DNA from: Cryptomeria japonica
Taxonomy: Eukaryota > Streptophyta > Pinopsida > Cupressales > Cupressaceae
Direction of reading: 5' to 3'
Assembly (NCBI RefSeq): GCF_030272615.1
Contig: NC_081405.1
Coordinates: forward strand, 308,986,014 to 309,050,013
Length of the DNA: 64,000 nucleotides
Shown here: piece after piece, positions 11,359 to 23,500 of the stretch
Layout of the letters: each line of letters opens with the position of its first letter
Numbering within the stretch: the stretch's first letter is position 1
Program-made: the position numbers and the translations under genes
Notes under the pieces: generated by a model
Told to the model about the DNA's origin: nothing
Seen by the model: only the letters and a program-made list of their open reading frames with translations
The model's database searches: none

Positions 11359-12462
11359 CTACAACACTATCATTACTGGTTCATGATACTCATGAAGATC
11401 TGCAATGTTGAATATAGGTGAAATACTTAGACTATCTAGTAGCTCCACTTCATATGCATTTCCAGAATTGAACTTCCTCAAAATCTTATAGGGGTCAAAC
11501 TTCTTCATCTGCAACTTATTATAAGTTTCAACCGAGAATCTCTCTTTTCTCAGATATACGATCACTTCATCGCCAACTTCAAATTCCTTATGTCTCCTCT
11601 TCTCATCTGCCTTCTCCTTATAAATTTGTTGTTCATGTCTTCCAAATGTTGTTTAACCTAAATATGCAATGTTGCCATTTGATTTGCAAAATCTTCTGCT
11701 TCTAAACTCTTCCGGTCTTCACTGCTAATGTCTCTCAATTCTGCTATACCTCTAGTCTGTACTCTGGTAATAATCTTAAAAGGTGCTTTTCTGGTACTTC
11801 TAGTCACTGAATTGTTGTAGGCAACCTCTGCTTGTGCAAGGATTAAATTCCCAACTTCTAGTTTTATCTCCTACTAAACATCTCAAAAAACTTACCAAGC
11901 TCCGGTTAACAACTTATGTCTGTCCATTAGTCTGTGGATGAAAAGTAGAACTGAACTTCAAACCTGTCTTCATCTTTTTCCAGAGTGTTCTAAAAAAATA
12001 GCCAACAAACTTAGTGAGTTTGTCTGAAACTACGCTCTTAGGTAATCCATGCAATCTCACCACTTCCTTGAAAAATAGGTCTGCTACATGCAATGTATTC
12101 GATGTCTTCTTGCAAGGTATGAAATGAGCCATCTTTGAAAATCTATCCACTACCACAAATATAGAATCATTCCCTCTCGATGTCTTAGGAAATCCAAGTA
12201 CAAAATCCATTGCTATATCCTCCCAAGGTCTTACTTGTACTGGCAAAGGTTTATACAATCCCACATTTTGACTACTACCTTTTGCAACTTGACAAACTCT
12301 ACAACTCTGCACATATTTCTTAACATCCTTATGAATCTGGGGCGAAAAGTACTGCTCACTCACTAATGTAACCTTTTTGTCAATGCCAAAATACCCAACT
12401 AGTCCTCCACTATGTTTCTCCTTTATCAGGTTCTCTCTCATGGAACTCTTAGGTATACACAA
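11359..12462 (-). pseudogene. Gypsy integrase, decayed
   Basis: The 11,914-12,462 frame holds the zinc-binding start (a GYFG where the family has GHFG, then CRVCQ-x-x-K), then the core: PWEDIAMDFVLGFP with the first aspartate, a VVDRFSKMAHFIPC strand, and GLPKSVVSDKLTKF with the second aspartate. It ends STFHPQTNGQT directly at a TAA (11,914-11,916), exactly where the third catalytic residue (E) belongs. The piece 11,359-11,565 (KERFSVETYNKL, FDPYKILRKF, FNIADLHEYH) is the integrase GPF/Y-type C-terminus in another frame. Integrase joins element cDNA to the chromosome; this one cannot. Confidence 0.88.
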
Positions 12463-12489
12463 CTAAACTGCTCTAAATAAAATCACATC

Positions 12490-13762
12490 CTAAATGAAGT
12501 AATCCAGCCATTTGCTTCTATCTACCATAACCGGTTCTCTACATGCTTTCCAAGGTTTTGCAAAATCTGGGTTTTCATTATACAAGGTCTCCAAATCTTC
12601 AAAACCTAATACTGTCACTCTCATCTCAGTCAGAAAATTCCTTCTCCTACTCAATGCATCAACAAATTTGTTAGATTTTCCACTTCTATTCTTTAACACA
12701 AATGTGTAACTCTGCAAGAATTCTACCCATCTCATATGTCTTTGATTCAACTTACTCTTACTGTTCAAATACTACAAAGCTTGATGATATGCATACAACA
12801 CAAAATCCTTAGGCAACAAGTAATGTCTCCATTTCTTCAAGGCTTGAACTATGGCATAAAATTTGTGATCATACAATGAATATCTCTTCCGGGCATCATT
12901 CAATTCCTCACTGAAATAGGCTACTGCTCTCCCTTTTTGACTCAAGACTACTCCTATTGCTGTTCCACTTGCATCACAATCCACTTGAAATACTTTATTG
13001 AAATCTAGTAAAGCTAACATAGGAAGCTTAGTCACTTTTTGCTTTAACAGTTCAAAAACTTTGTTTCCTCTGGTGGTCCACTTGAATTCCTTCTTATATC
13101 CTCTCATGGTCTCAATCGTAGGGTTACAAATAGAACTGAAATTTCTGATAAACTTCCAATAAAAACTAGCCAATCCATGAAATGATCTTACCTCTCCAAT
13201 GCTTTCTGTTGTAGGCCACTCAACAATGGCTTTCACTTTCTCAGGGTCCACCTTTAAACCATCCTCAGATATCACAAATCCTAAATAGACTAACTCATCC
13301 TTCATGAAAGTACACTTCATGATATTGATCAACAACTTTTCTTCTCTCAACCTCTGCAAAACTTGTCTTAACTGCAACAAATGCTCATCTTTTGTCTTAC
13401 TGAAAATCAAAATGTAATCCAAATACACAATAGCAAACTTACCCAATAATTTCTTCAATAGCTCATTCATCATCACCTTCTTTGATCTTGATTTGATGAT
13501 ATCCATTCTTCAAATCTATCTTTGTAAAGTATTTTGATCCACTAAAACAGTCCATTATGTCATCCATCCTAGGCAAAGGAAACTGGTATTTCACAGTGAT
13601 CTTGTTTATTGTTCTTGAATCGGTACACATCCTACATTCTCCATTCTTCTTAGGTGCTAGTGTTGTGGGTACTGTACAAGGTCTCAAACTCTCCCTTAGA
13701 AAACCTTTCTTCAACAACTTATGCACTTGTCTATTCAGTTCTTCATTCTCTGCTAGAGTCAA
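12490..13762 (-). pseudogene. Gypsy reverse transcriptase and RNase H
   Basis: Frame 13,463-13,762 gives the RT fingers and palm (LLKKGFLRES, PKKNGECRMCTDSRTIN, PLPRMDDIMDCFSG, FTKIDLKNGYHQIKI: motif A aspartate present). Frame 12,772-13,506 continues with AIVYLDYILIFSKT, so the YLDD box reads YLDY, losing one catalytic aspartate; then LGFVISEDGLKVDPEKV and the RNase H start (VFQVDCDASGTAIGVVLSQ). Frame 12,490-12,768 has the RNase H end (VEFLQSYTFVLKNRSGKSN, VDALSRR). Stops and frame changes separate the pieces. Role: copying element RNA to DNA and degrading the template. Confidence 0.9.
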
Positions 13763-14536
13763 CTAGTGTGCAACTTTGTTAGGCAAACTAACTCTGGGAA
13801 CCAAGTCCATGCAATGACTAATACTTCCTACAGGTGACAATCCATTAGGTGCATTATCTAAAATGATGTCCTCATATTCTATCAGCAAATCTCTTATATC
13901 TTTCGGGTGTTCTCCTTTTGATTCCGGTCTCTCGATCTTCTTACGAATTAAGGAAAAACACGCATTCTCATGTCTGAGTCCATCCATGACTTTCCTTCTA
14001 TCTACTACATAGATTCTGGTATTCGTATAGACTTCATTCTTCAAAGGTTCCTCCAAAGCTAACAAAGTTTTCTTCATCCCATTAGCCACAATAGTGTATT
14101 TATTCTTCCTACCATCATGTATTACCTGTCTATCAAACTGCCAAGGTCTACCCAACAAAAGATGACAAATATTCATAGGCATAATATCACACAGAACTTC
14201 ATCATGATAATTCCCAATTTTTAATTTCACCAAACATTATTCACTTACTAAGAACTTATGTTCATCCTGAATCCATGCTATCTGGTAAGGCTTAGGGTGT
14301 TTCAATCTCTCTAATTTCAACTTATTCACCATCTCTTTTGAAACAAGATTATCTAAACTACCACTATCAATAGCAACTTTACAACACTTACTGAAGACCT
14401 TACATTTGGTCTTGAACAGATTCTTCCTCTGCAAGGGCTCTTCATCTCCTCTGGTATGACACAAAGCTCTCATCATCATCAACAGTTCTCCATCTTCTGG
14501 TTTATTGTCTGATCCGGTGGGGTTTTCTTCCACCAA
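13763..14536 (-). pseudogene. Gypsy aspartic protease
   Basis: The 14,237-14,536 frame includes CCKVAIDSGSLDNLVSKE, the retropepsin active-site D-S-G with the following NLVS typical of plant Gypsy elements. The next frame, 13,763-14,233, begins with the second half (MVKLKIGNYHDEVLCDIMPM, then LLLGRPWQFDR), which is the conserved LGRPW end of the fold, and continues into a linker rich in charged residues before RT. A stop separates the halves near 14,235. The enzyme would cut the Gag-Pol polyprotein. Confidence 0.85.
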
Positions 14537-14559
14537 TGCTTCTCTTCCAGTAGCCTATG

Positions 14560-15650
14560 TCTTCTTACGTTGAAATGCACAGTGTTCTTCTCCTCCACAC
14601 TTAAAGAAGGTTCCTCTAAATGTCCTCTTGTCTTATCTTCCAAAGTTCTCTTTTTGGTAACCATCCAATTCTCTCCTCTTGTAGAAATTTCTATAATCCT
14701 TCTGGTATGAATTACCTTCTTTTCTCACTTCCTTGTTCTTCTTATGATTTGTATTGGTTCCTCTTCCTCTGATATATCCTCATCCTCCTTGAAATCTTCC
14801 TCTGGTAAACCTTTCAGCTGTACCTCTCTATCTTTGCTCATGTCTTTTGTTCAATTTCTCTCCAGCCTTTAGGGCATATTGGTAAGCCTCTTCAACACTC
14901 TCCAATTTGATCATACTGAGTTCATCTTGTATAGACATCTGCAATCCATTCAAATATCTTGTAATTTGTTCAACTTCATCATCAACGTGTCTAGATCTAA
15001 TGTTTAACTTGTAAAATGCTTCGGTGTACTCCTTCACACTATATTCCTTCTCTCTTAGATTCTACAACTTCTAGAACAAATCAACTTAATAATTTGCCAG
15101 CACAAACTTTGATTTCAACTTAGGAATCATCCAATCCCATGTCTTAATATTCTCTTTACCTCTTCTCTGTCTGTCAACTTGCAAATGCTCCCACCAAAGA
15201 GATGCATGAACTTTCAATCAGGTAGATGCATATTTCACCTCCCTCTCTTCTATAGTGTTTCCAAAATCAAAATACTTCTCCATCTTTGAGATCCAATCCA
15301 TTAATTCATCTGAATCTGACTTCCTATCATATTCTGGTGCAATAAAGTGAGGTTTACTGTTCACCCTACTCAAAACCCTCAAAACCTTTCTTCATCCGGG
15401 TCAACCATCGGTAGGTTTACTTGTTCTACTGGGACTTCTTCTCCTTCATCTTCACTTACATCTTCAATGTGTTTGCCTCTTCTTTAGGCTATCTCCATGG
15501 CTTCTAATTAGTGTACTATTCCTCGCAACATCTCTATCACAGTAGGGTCTGCATTCCCATGTGCTCCACCATTCCTAGTTCCTCTTCGCACCATCAATTC
15601 ATGCTAGTCCTTTGCAATTGCAGGTAATATCTGTAATCCTCCACCCTACA
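14560..15650 (-). pseudogene. Gypsy gag with CCHC remnant
   Basis: Around 15,300-15,040 the minus strand reads the Retrotrans_gag core in broken frames (W-W-E-H-L, then K-F-V-L-A-N-Y, then L-REKEYSV), and 14,828-15,037 continues openly with VKEYTEAFYKLNIR-type sequence, ITRYLNGLQMSIQDEL and EEAYQYALKAGEKL. Near 14,610-14,570 a FKCGGEEHCAF piece is the remains of the zinc knuckle. Gag forms the particle that packages element RNA. Start not located: several stops lie between 15,650 and 15,300. Confidence 0.75.
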
Positions 15651-15690
15651 ACAAGAAATTCAGGACACGCAACCTCCGGAATGAAACTTC

Positions 15691-15702
15691 ACTCTGATAC
15701 CA
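15691..15702 (-). other. Primer-binding site (initiator tRNA-Met type)
   Basis: The minus strand reads TGGTATCAGAGT, complementary to the 3' end of initiator methionine tRNA, two bases after the LTR end. It fixes the 5' LTR at the right side and the element's orientation. Confidence 0.85.
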
Positions 15703-15704
15703 CT

Positions 15705-16203
15705 TGAAGTAGTCACCCGTAAGGAGGGACCTCAAAGAGATCAATCCAGATCGGTCAACAAGAGTAAACACAACAGAAACACACAAATATGATGGAGGCA
15801 ATGCAGAACAGGTTATTTATTGCATGAAATTTTATTACATCCAACCGGTGACAACTGGGTTACAACATATCGACACACAGGCTTGGTAGAATAGGTAACA
15901 ACTGGGACCTTGAATTGAAAGATATATCTTCTATGTACACGGTAACAAAGGAACAATCAGTAACAAGAAATTGTCATGGAAACTGGTAGTGATATCTTAT
16001 CAGAAAGTGATCCAAATGTGATGCGGAATGAAAGCAAGAAATAGGATCAAGTCTTCAAGTAGAATCCAAATCCATAGTATCTGGTTAGCAAAAACTGGGA
16101 CACACAGAAAGGAAAACTGAAACTACAAACATAAAACAAAACAGAAAGGAATTTTTTTTTGGTTGATACAAGATTGATGTGAAATGAGAATGCTCCTACA
16201 TCA
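15705..16203 (-). repeat. 5' LTR of the chromovirus
   Basis: About 499 bases, starting TGATGTAGGAGC at 16,203 (minus strand) and ending ACTACTTCA at 15,705, giving TG...CA ends. It aligns with 10,375-11,127 over nearly its whole length and is followed by the primer-binding site. On the plus strand 16,204 onward is LINE sequence. Confidence 0.85.
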
Positions 16204-16249
16204 AGTTTCCTATCCACTCAAAACATAGCAGTTCCTAGGACATGCTAGC

Positions 16250-17060
16250 TCTACTAGCTAGTAATAAGGTCTTTCAAATTTGGATCACAGTTTCACTTGT
16301 ACTCAAAAAGGAAGGGTAAAAAACCTCTGAGGCTTCACATAATCCCACTTCAAAAGGATGGGACAGTGATCAGATCTAGACTGGATGCTAGAGTACAAAG
16401 AGTATAAGCTAGAGATATTCCTTGAAGAAGAGAGTAAGCATCTATCTAATTTGACATGGATTAAACCTATACACTAGAATAGATGTTAGACCGAGTATAC
16501 TTCGGACTTGACAAATTGAAGTCGATCAAACCCCCTTCTGATAGAAATTCATGGAAATCCAACATATTATCAATAAATTTCAAAGGAAACCCCCTATTTT
16601 TCGAAGGCATGGAGGGGATAGTTAAAATCTCCAATCAATATCCATCAATTATCATTTAGTGATCATAGACTCAAAAAAAGGGTAGACCAAAAAGTCCCAC
16701 CAACAAGGTTATTCAGAGCATATACATTATTTAAGATCCAAACCAATTTAGCAGCATCATCAAAGAAATAAATGATTTGTGAGTGTTTGTTCTGGCCCTT
16801 AAGGACCCCCACAAGATTATTAGCTTTCCACATAGTCACCAAACCACTTGAACCACCTTCAGTGCTCATAGCACTTGTACATGATTATGTCCTTGAATGA
16901 AATTAATAACCTTTAGAAAATATTTTGAACTAATCTTAGTATCCTAAAGTAGTAGCATATTAAGCCTCAACTCTTTCACTATATTTTTCACCAATATCTA
17001 TTTGTGGGAACCATTTAGTCCTTGATTATTCCAAGAAAGGATGATTGTTGCTTATGAGAT
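16250..17060 (-). pseudogene. LINE apurinic-type endonuclease
   Basis: Broken minus-strand frames read, in order, a G-LVTMWKANN segment (open frame 16,663-16,869), LVWILNNVYA, then WILIGDFNYPL near 16,645-16,610 (the G-D-F-N catalytic block) and SRSDHCPILLKWD near 16,380-16,345 (the S-D-H-x-P end block). These are the conserved motifs of the exonuclease/endonuclease/phosphatase fold of plant LINEs, which nicks the target site to prime reverse transcription. Several stops; inactive. It is followed at 16,203 by the inserted Gypsy LTR. Confidence 0.85.
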
Positions 17061-17884
17061 CTAGAGAAAATCTACTCTAGAGTACTCTAGCTACCATATT
17101 CTACTTCTCTAGCTACCTAAAGCTACCTTACATCTCTGATGTATTTTCTACCCACCTTGAATTGTTTCCTATGGTTTCCTATTTACTTAGGGTCTTAGAA
17201 GGGGAGTCGGACCAGGACCCTACCACCAAAGGAGTGCTTGGCAAGATAGTCATCTTTTTGACCACTGGGGCAGAGAAGGAAACACACTCACTAATAAGTC
17301 ACTAGATTAGGAGCAGCCAAAGGGGAGTTCAAGAGAGGGGGAAACCCTTTGAATAAGCCTAGTTTCACATAAGAGATAAAATCTAGAATTCGAGAGGAAG
17401 GAACCAAATGCATTGGACCACAAGAGAGAGGAGGGATTTCATTGAAAGGATAATCCTACAGAAAGATCACAACTTTCATCAAAAAATTTGGAGGAGAGTT
17501 GGAAACCTCAAACAAAGAGTCTTGGGGAGAATTGTGAACCAAAGGGAGAGAAGAAATGACCTCCATCCGAGGCACAAATGCCATAGTCCTACTCAAAAAA
17601 TTTGATCACAAACCAATAGAGGACAAAGAACCAGGACCACCACCCCCCTTGAAGAGGAGTGCACCAGATCTTTACCTTTTGCTTTATGTTTATCACCATT
17701 ATAGACTCATTTTTGGCAATGAATGTTGAGATGCCTAGTAAAAGATCATAGCTGATAGAAGGGGGTGGAGCTGTCATACTCACTCAGTTAACACCAAAAA
17801 AGGTGAACCTCGAACCACATTAACATAAAAATGAGCAAACACCAACTTGTAATGAAGCTTAGTAAAAGTATCCAAGGAAATGAA
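17061..17884 (-). pseudogene. LINE linker between ORF1 and endonuclease
   Basis: About 800 bases that in the minus strand are low-complexity, Ser/Pro/Leu-rich and broken by many stops. Position between DUF4283 and endonuclease suggests the linker and the ORF1/ORF2 junction of the same LINE. No motif is visible. Confidence 0.4.
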
Positions 17885-18500
17885 CTACCCAAAGGAGTTG
17901 GCAATACTTGTAATAATCTCCTCATTGTGGAATTCAAGGGGAAGCTTAGGGAGGTGAACCCACATTGGAATGGTCCCCACAAGGTGTTTCGATTCCATCC
18001 CTGGAAGCCATTGATAGAAAAGAAGGTGAAGCTTGCCAAAGAACCATGGTCGAGAAGAGAGAATCCTAAGAAAGTCTCCCTTGATGGAAAAGGAGAAACA
18101 AAACATACCTCTTGGGGATGCAGAGATAGTAAGTATACCTTTCACCAACCATTTAGTAGATGTCCATTTCCTTACTAGGGATATCTTTGACCTTATTCCC
18201 CACAACTTACCAACTAGGGATTTCTTCATTTTAGCCAACCATCAATTCAAAGAGGAGTCCTTGATGCTCAGATAGGTACCTAATTTAGAATTCTCCATAG
18301 ACACCTTGTCCATAGGGATAGGACCACCTTCTTCAAATAAATCCTTCCAACAAACATAGGGCAAAGAATAATTAGTCTCCATTGAGGGTGAAGAGGGCCC
18401 ATGAGATCCCTGATCCACATTGATATACTGCACAAATTGAATTTATAGGGAGGCCCCATTTCCAACACTAGGACCTATGAGGATTTTTAGGAAAAGTAAA
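17885..18500 (-). pseudogene. LINE ORF1, DUF4283 domain
   Basis: The frame 17,885-18,238 reads KSLVGKLWGIRSKISLV, KGILTISASPRGMFCFSFS, FLRILSSRPWFFGKLHLL, W-LPGMESK, PMWVHLPKLPLEFHNEE and ITSIANSFG. This is the DUF4283 pattern (RPWFF, P-x-W-V-x-LP-x-LP-x-x-x, IA-x-x-x-G) found at the start of plant LINE proteins and presumed to bind RNA. Frame 18,242-18,433 upstream, with a Pro/Ser-rich stretch, is probably its N-terminus, separated by a stop. The zinc knuckle normally after DUF4283 is not seen. Confidence 0.85.
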
Positions 18501-20055
18501 TGATAATTGTCATAGGATGCATCCTGGTAGGGCAATAATCCCTCAACCATGAAACAAATAGATCAATCTAGAAGTAGTACATCCTCATCTCTACCGCCAT
18601 CTCCAAGAAACTCTCGTGCATCATTCGCAAAGCCCATTTCAAAATCTAGTAAACTAGAATGAACTACTTTTCTTGTTATATTATTTTTTATTTTGTTATA
18701 AGAAAAATAGTTTTATAATTTTTTACGAATTTTAAAACATGCGTTAGCTCTTTAATCAAATTTTATCACAATAAAGCCATTATTTTCCATCTTTTACATA
18801 AATTATAATAAATTCACTAATACAATAAAAATATTTAACCAAAAACTTATAACTTCAAAACTCTCATTTTCTAGCTTATGATGAAGATAGAACCTATGTT
18901 TTGTCTATTTAAATTTTCAAATAGTATAATGAGACCGCGTATTAACACATAATATATTAAAATGTTGGTCTCTAAAGATGAGGACTAAAAAGAAATACTA
19001 ATTAATGGTAAAAGAAAAAGGTGTAATATAATGGACACAAAATGTCTAAAGAACAAAGGTGGTGAAAAATAAATCTATATTTTGCATGATTTTTCATTGC
19101 ACACATGGTCTAGCATGAGTTACTCCTCTTTATGCTCATAAATTAGTTACCATTAGGTTATTTATCCATATTATCATTAATATAGTGGATTACATTTTGC
19201 TTTCCCTCTTTCTTTAATAAAAAATAGTGTACCTATATTTAGGGGAAAAAATGGTAGAAGATCCAAGAGATATCATTTAAAGATGTAGATTTTCTTAAGA
19301 AAATAGATATAAAACTAAAGAGATGACATTAAAATTTAGACGAAAACTTAAAGTGGAAAGCATCAACTACAAATTTTAGATATACTTTCATATTTCAATT
19401 TCCATTTGAAAGTAATGAAATATATGTGATTAATTGAGAAAAAATATATGAAAGAGAAAATAAAGTTAGGATTTTACAATCATATCTAGACTTTATCTCT
19501 CTTTAACTATGAAATTATATAGAAAATCCATCTAAAACTCATATGAATGAAACAAAGAGAATAATTTGAAAGTTTTTTGGTTTTATTGATTTTAATAAAA
19601 TAAGTAGTTTGCATAATTGAAAGTCTATATTTGTTTTATTTTACCTTGTTCATATTTTGATACCTTGAAGTCAATGAAGAAAAGTAAACTTCTCTTTTCG
19701 TTTACAAATGGTGAGGTTATTGTTGTCAATGATATATGGACATAAGAAACTAGAACAGATTGAGGAGGAAAAAATTTCACTTACAATTTTTTGCAATAAT
19801 ATGAGTTCAGTTAAGTTGTGATAACATTTTGATTTCAAGTGTTAATTTATTAAACATTTGGGTTAGAAGAAGTAAAGTCGAGTTTTATGAAAAATAAACA
19901 AAAGCTTGCAAATTATTTACTAAAGTAGTTGGTAATTGATAAGTGACGCCAAGTGTCATAACCTTAAAAGTGACTCTAGGCAAGACACCAAAGTGATTAT
20001 TTTTGTTCAATTTACCTCCGACACAAAACTAAAATCTTTCCTACATGCTTGGAGT
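18501..20055. other. AT-rich spacer
   Basis: Very AT-rich, no credible frame, no clear repeats or LTR features. I see nothing to annotate. Confidence 0.5.
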
Positions 20056-20985
20056 GTTGGAATCAATGAACACTGAGAGGGGGGGGTGAATCAATGTTCT
20101 GCTATTTAAAAACTTAACAAACTGATTATTTAACCACAGGATGCATAAGAATGGAAGTTAAGTAGAAAAACATAAACCAATTAGCCACAACCATAATACA
20201 AATATTTTTATGTGGAAACCTAGAAAAGGAAAAATCGTGATGGAATTTGAACCCACAATATTATTATACTTTAATCAGGAGTATGATAATATTAAAAAAA
20301 GAGGAATGCACTTGCATTCAAGCTCACTACTCAAATACATAAAAGGGATGCAACCTAGAGGACTCACTCTCTACAATTTATTACAAATAGTTACAATAAT
20401 AAATGAACTGAATAGTAGAATCTACTAATGCCAACTAGCAGTTCTAGTTAAGCTCAATTAGCCTTCTACAACTGTTCTATCTTCCTACTTTGTCCTATTG
20501 CTCTGTCATATACCGAAGCACTAAATCCTTCACTCACTTTCATCGAACTTCACATATTCTCTCATACAAAATTCTCACACTCATATCCTCTTCAAAAATT
20601 CTCAACCCAATAGATCCTATATATCCAAACCAATCAAGCAAATCAATTCACATGTTAGATTGCAGAAACTGCATAACATGCAACATGAAACGTGTAACCA
20701 ACCAATTGGCTCAATCCATCCACAAAGCCATATGCAGACCTAAAAAAGATGATAATAAGATTCATATATGCCAGCCCAAACTCCATGAACATGAAACCAA
20801 TCACCAAAATCATCCCAAACATTTTGAACCACATGTTACACCAAAATAGCTTTGTTCTACCTAAGTTACCATATACTAGACCTTTAATCTTGCTCGCGAA
20901 TCAACACATGTTACTAGAATTAAAGAATGAGATGCCTCAAACCTTGAATCATATTCATTTTGATGGTATGATGAAAGAATAAGTA
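20056..20985 (-). repeat. Copia-type LTR fragment
   Basis: On the minus strand the left end reads TGATTCACCCCCCCCTCTCAG (at 20,079-20,099, given here as 21 bases minus the last) and ends TTGATTCCAACA at 20,056. The same C-rich signature stands near the 3' ends of the complete LTRs in this window. The left end TGTTGGAATC gives a TG start. No primer site or coding sequence lies to the left, so it may be a solo LTR or a fragment; the right end is unclear. The open frames at 20,210-20,982 have no family resemblance. Confidence 0.5.
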
Positions 20986-22490
20986 TACGGTAGATTACTG
21001 AGAGGGGGGGGTGAATCAGTAAACTGATACAAACTTCCCAAAATCAAACTCAAACTCACAAAGTAAACTTATCAATAGAATATCACTGTCAAGATCAATA
21101 CTCATAAGAATACTCAATGTCAACCGGTTAACTATTATAACAACTTAATAGTAAACAACATTCAACTTGTAAACTTCCAAATTCTTAATCATATATCAAC
21201 ACACTCCATCTCTCAACGCTTCCAGTTATCATGCCTTATTAGAAGTTAATCGAGTCAACAAAGAAGATCATAACCACAAAAACATTCACCACATGACACA
21301 AATGTTTATACATGGAAAACCAAACAGGTAAAAACTATGGTGAGATGAGACTCACAAGATAGCTATCTGAACTCTTCTGAAGTTTTCCCTATTAGGAGAC
21401 AAGCCTGTTAAAGATTCTATAATAAGTCCTGTTAAGAAATGATCCCATTATGCATCACCCAGTTAAGGGATTTACAAAATGCCTTGATAAAAAGAAAATA
21501 CCGTATTAAGAGTAACCTCGGTAGAGGATTTGTGAATCCAAGCTAATGGATCACCTTGTTAGATGATTTAAGAAGTAACCAAGCTTGTTAGAGCTTACCC
21601 AGTTAGGGGATTTCAATTTTGTTGTAATTATTAGAAGACAACAGGTTTTTCTTGATCTATTTGAATAGTGCTACATTTTCTTGATCAGATCCTTTTAAGC
21701 TTCAATCTGCCTTTACTCAAACTGCAGATCCAATCTCCAGTTAGGAAACTACACACTCAACTGATTTCAGCAAACACTTTGCCAACACTAAACAAAAAAA
21801 ATTCATCGACCTTAAATATAAATCAATTAGGTCAGTAAAATAACAAAAACCTAATTCTCTCATAGAGATTACAAACAAATCGATTCAAGTGTGACCGTTG
21901 GATTTACATAGCAATCTATACATATTCTTCAAAAAAATTCCAACTGCTCCATGATCACCACTTCATCAGACTTGTAACTCATCAAACGCTTTGCATTAGA
22001 TGCAATCCACTTTGCTCATTCCCTAGACAACCAAATAAACGAGCTAAAACAATCTGAAATTATCTTATTACAATGATCACACGTGTCTCCATCATTACCG
22101 CTCAATAGATAAGAAACCAACATAACCATTTCAACAAACTTAATCGGTTAGGGTTTAACAAAACCAACTGGTAGGGTTTACCGGTTACATAACATAGAAA
22201 GGGTTTAGCATTATACATCAGTTACCGGTTCAACTCACAAAATTACATACTGATTTACAAAATCTTCCACAAAGCTCTTCCTACCGATTACAAGACAATA
22301 TCAATAATAACAACAATATTAGCAAAGTCATAAATACCATTACCAGTTCAATTGGCATCAATGACAACATAACATATCATTAATTCAATCTCCATGCAAA
22401 TGTCAGCACCTTTATCACCGCAACTAAAATTATGCAACCAATATCAGGATCTGCATATTGTACTTGTAGGCATCTAAAAATGGTCAACGC
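20986..22490 (-). repeat. Second Copia-type LTR fragment
   Basis: Minus strand again has TGATTCACCCCCCCC then TCTCAGTAATC near 21,000. Further in, short phrases such as CCTAACTGGG, CTAACAAG and CCTCTACCGAGG recur every 20-40 bases between 21,390 and 21,620. The same repetitive style (AACCGAG, TAACAGG, AACAAGG) is present in the U5-side of the complete elements' LTRs at 33,960-34,150 and 47,450-47,660. Boundaries at the right are not resolved. No internal region was recognised. Confidence 0.5.
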
Positions 22491-22569
22491 TTGTGGTGTC
22501 ATACTTTAATATGTTCGTGTGACCTTGTTTTAGGGTTTTCACATCTTATTAACATTTTTTCTATGTCAC

Positions 22570-23500
22570 ACACTTGATATTTATTATTTGTCGACATCTT
22601 TTCATTCTTCTTCACTTCTTCATCCTTTGCTTGCATTTTTCACATTTAAAATTAGGTCTTCATAGTGCTCATAGTGCTCATGGAATTTTCCAATGCAATC
22701 TTCTTTCTCTATGTCACTCACCTTTAGATATTTCTGTTGACATGTATCCTTACAAGTAGATGTGACTTCATCTTCTTTTGTATATACACACTCTAATGAG
22801 CTCCTTTCATTACTTTTATCACAGGAATTTATATGAATGAGAAAATAATTCTCATTCTCATCTTCTTGTTCAATCATTTGGAGATTTTGAAGCAACAAAT
22901 GGTGCACCTTATCAGGATCAAGATGTCTATTTCCATAGAAGCTTTTTAAAAAATCGGATCAGTTTTGAATCATTGAGCAACTGATTTTGTTGAGAAATAG
23001 GTGGAGGAGAATGAGCATTATTATCCATTGTTGATTCAAGAATACAATCATGAGCAAGAATTTGGTTCTTTCTTCCGTCTTTTTCCTCAATCTTTTGCAG
23101 AATCTGGAGTAGAGAAGGATTAATTTTATGAGGATCAAGTTTCTTTCCACTGTAGAAACTCTTCAAGAAGTTGACTTGTTCGGGATTATCAAGACTTTGA
23201 TTCTTTTGAGTAACTCATACCTGAGAAAGATCACTTTTGTCTTCATCTCTCTTGATTGTTGTTGATTTAGGAAAATGATCACAAGCAAGAAAACCGATCC
23301 CCTTTCCACCATTTTCTTCAATGCCTTGCAACACTTGACACAAAGAGGGATGAATCTTATTAGGAGTAAACTACATAGCACCATAAAAGCTCTTCAAGAA
23401 TTCAACTTTTACGGGCTCATCAGGAACTTGCTTCTTTTGATATATATAGTCTTCAACATCACTTTCACTGTCACTTTCCAACTTTCTTTTGTACCAAACC
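22570..23500 (-). pseudogene. FYxGxKLDP triple-repeat ORF, copy A
   Basis: Starts at about 23,503 with MVWYKRKLESDSESD, an acidic lead shared with the plus-strand copy at 55,360. Three units of about 75 residues follow, each opening FLKSFYG or FLKSFYSGKKLDP, then K-I-x-x-SLLQ-x-LQ-x-IEEKD, then a Ser/Thr/Gln-rich tail. Units begin near 23,404, 23,170 and 22,940. After the third comes a charged segment with Cys (CVYTKEDEV, HEHYEHYEDL). Open pieces are 22,620-22,907 and 22,927-23,166; stops and a frameshift separate them. It lies about 100 bases after a tRNA-Arg primer site, the normal place for gag or an extra 5' ORF of a Tat-like element. Family unknown to me. Confidence 0.6.

Larger units (their letters stand above)
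10375..16203 (-). mobile_element. Chromodomain Ty3/Gypsy element (chromovirus)
   Basis: An LTR retrotransposon reading right to left, inserted in the LINE. It has the 5' LTR at right (15,705-16,203), primer site 15,691-15,702, then gag, CCHC remnant, protease, RT, RNase H, integrase, chromodomain and the 3' LTR at left (10,375-11,127). The domain order PR-RT-RH-INT and the chromodomain after integrase place it among plant chromoviruses; which clade I cannot say. All coding frames carry stops, and the catalytic sites are damaged. No target duplication is seen because the left LTR lacks its first about 26 bases. Confidence 0.88.
9354..18500 (-). mobile_element. LINE first half, split by a Gypsy insertion
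   Basis: Reading from right to left: DUF4283-type ORF1 (about 18,240-17,885), endonuclease (about 17,050-16,320), then a 5.8-kb LTR element (16,203-10,375), then the ORF2 linker and N-terminal RT (10,374-9,420). The coding logic is continuous across the insertion: the post-endonuclease segment ends at 16,204 and the WRK-type linker resumes at about 10,370. RT homology stops just after motif A, near 9,420. Heavily decayed by stops and frameshifts. Confidence 0.8.

Noticed and set aside
4125-18500. Twin-priming inversion of a LINE
   Set aside because: In twin priming the inverted 5' part lies upstream of the 3' part; here the order is the reverse, so a later DNA inversion fits better.
20210-20982. 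Overlapping open frames of 72-119 codons
   Set aside because: They lie in an LTR-like fragment, overlap one another in different frames and have low-complexity composition.
22959-23384. Alternative minus-strand frames over the triple-repeat ORF
   Set aside because: They are hydrophobic off-frame readings of the FYxGxKLDP coding sequence.
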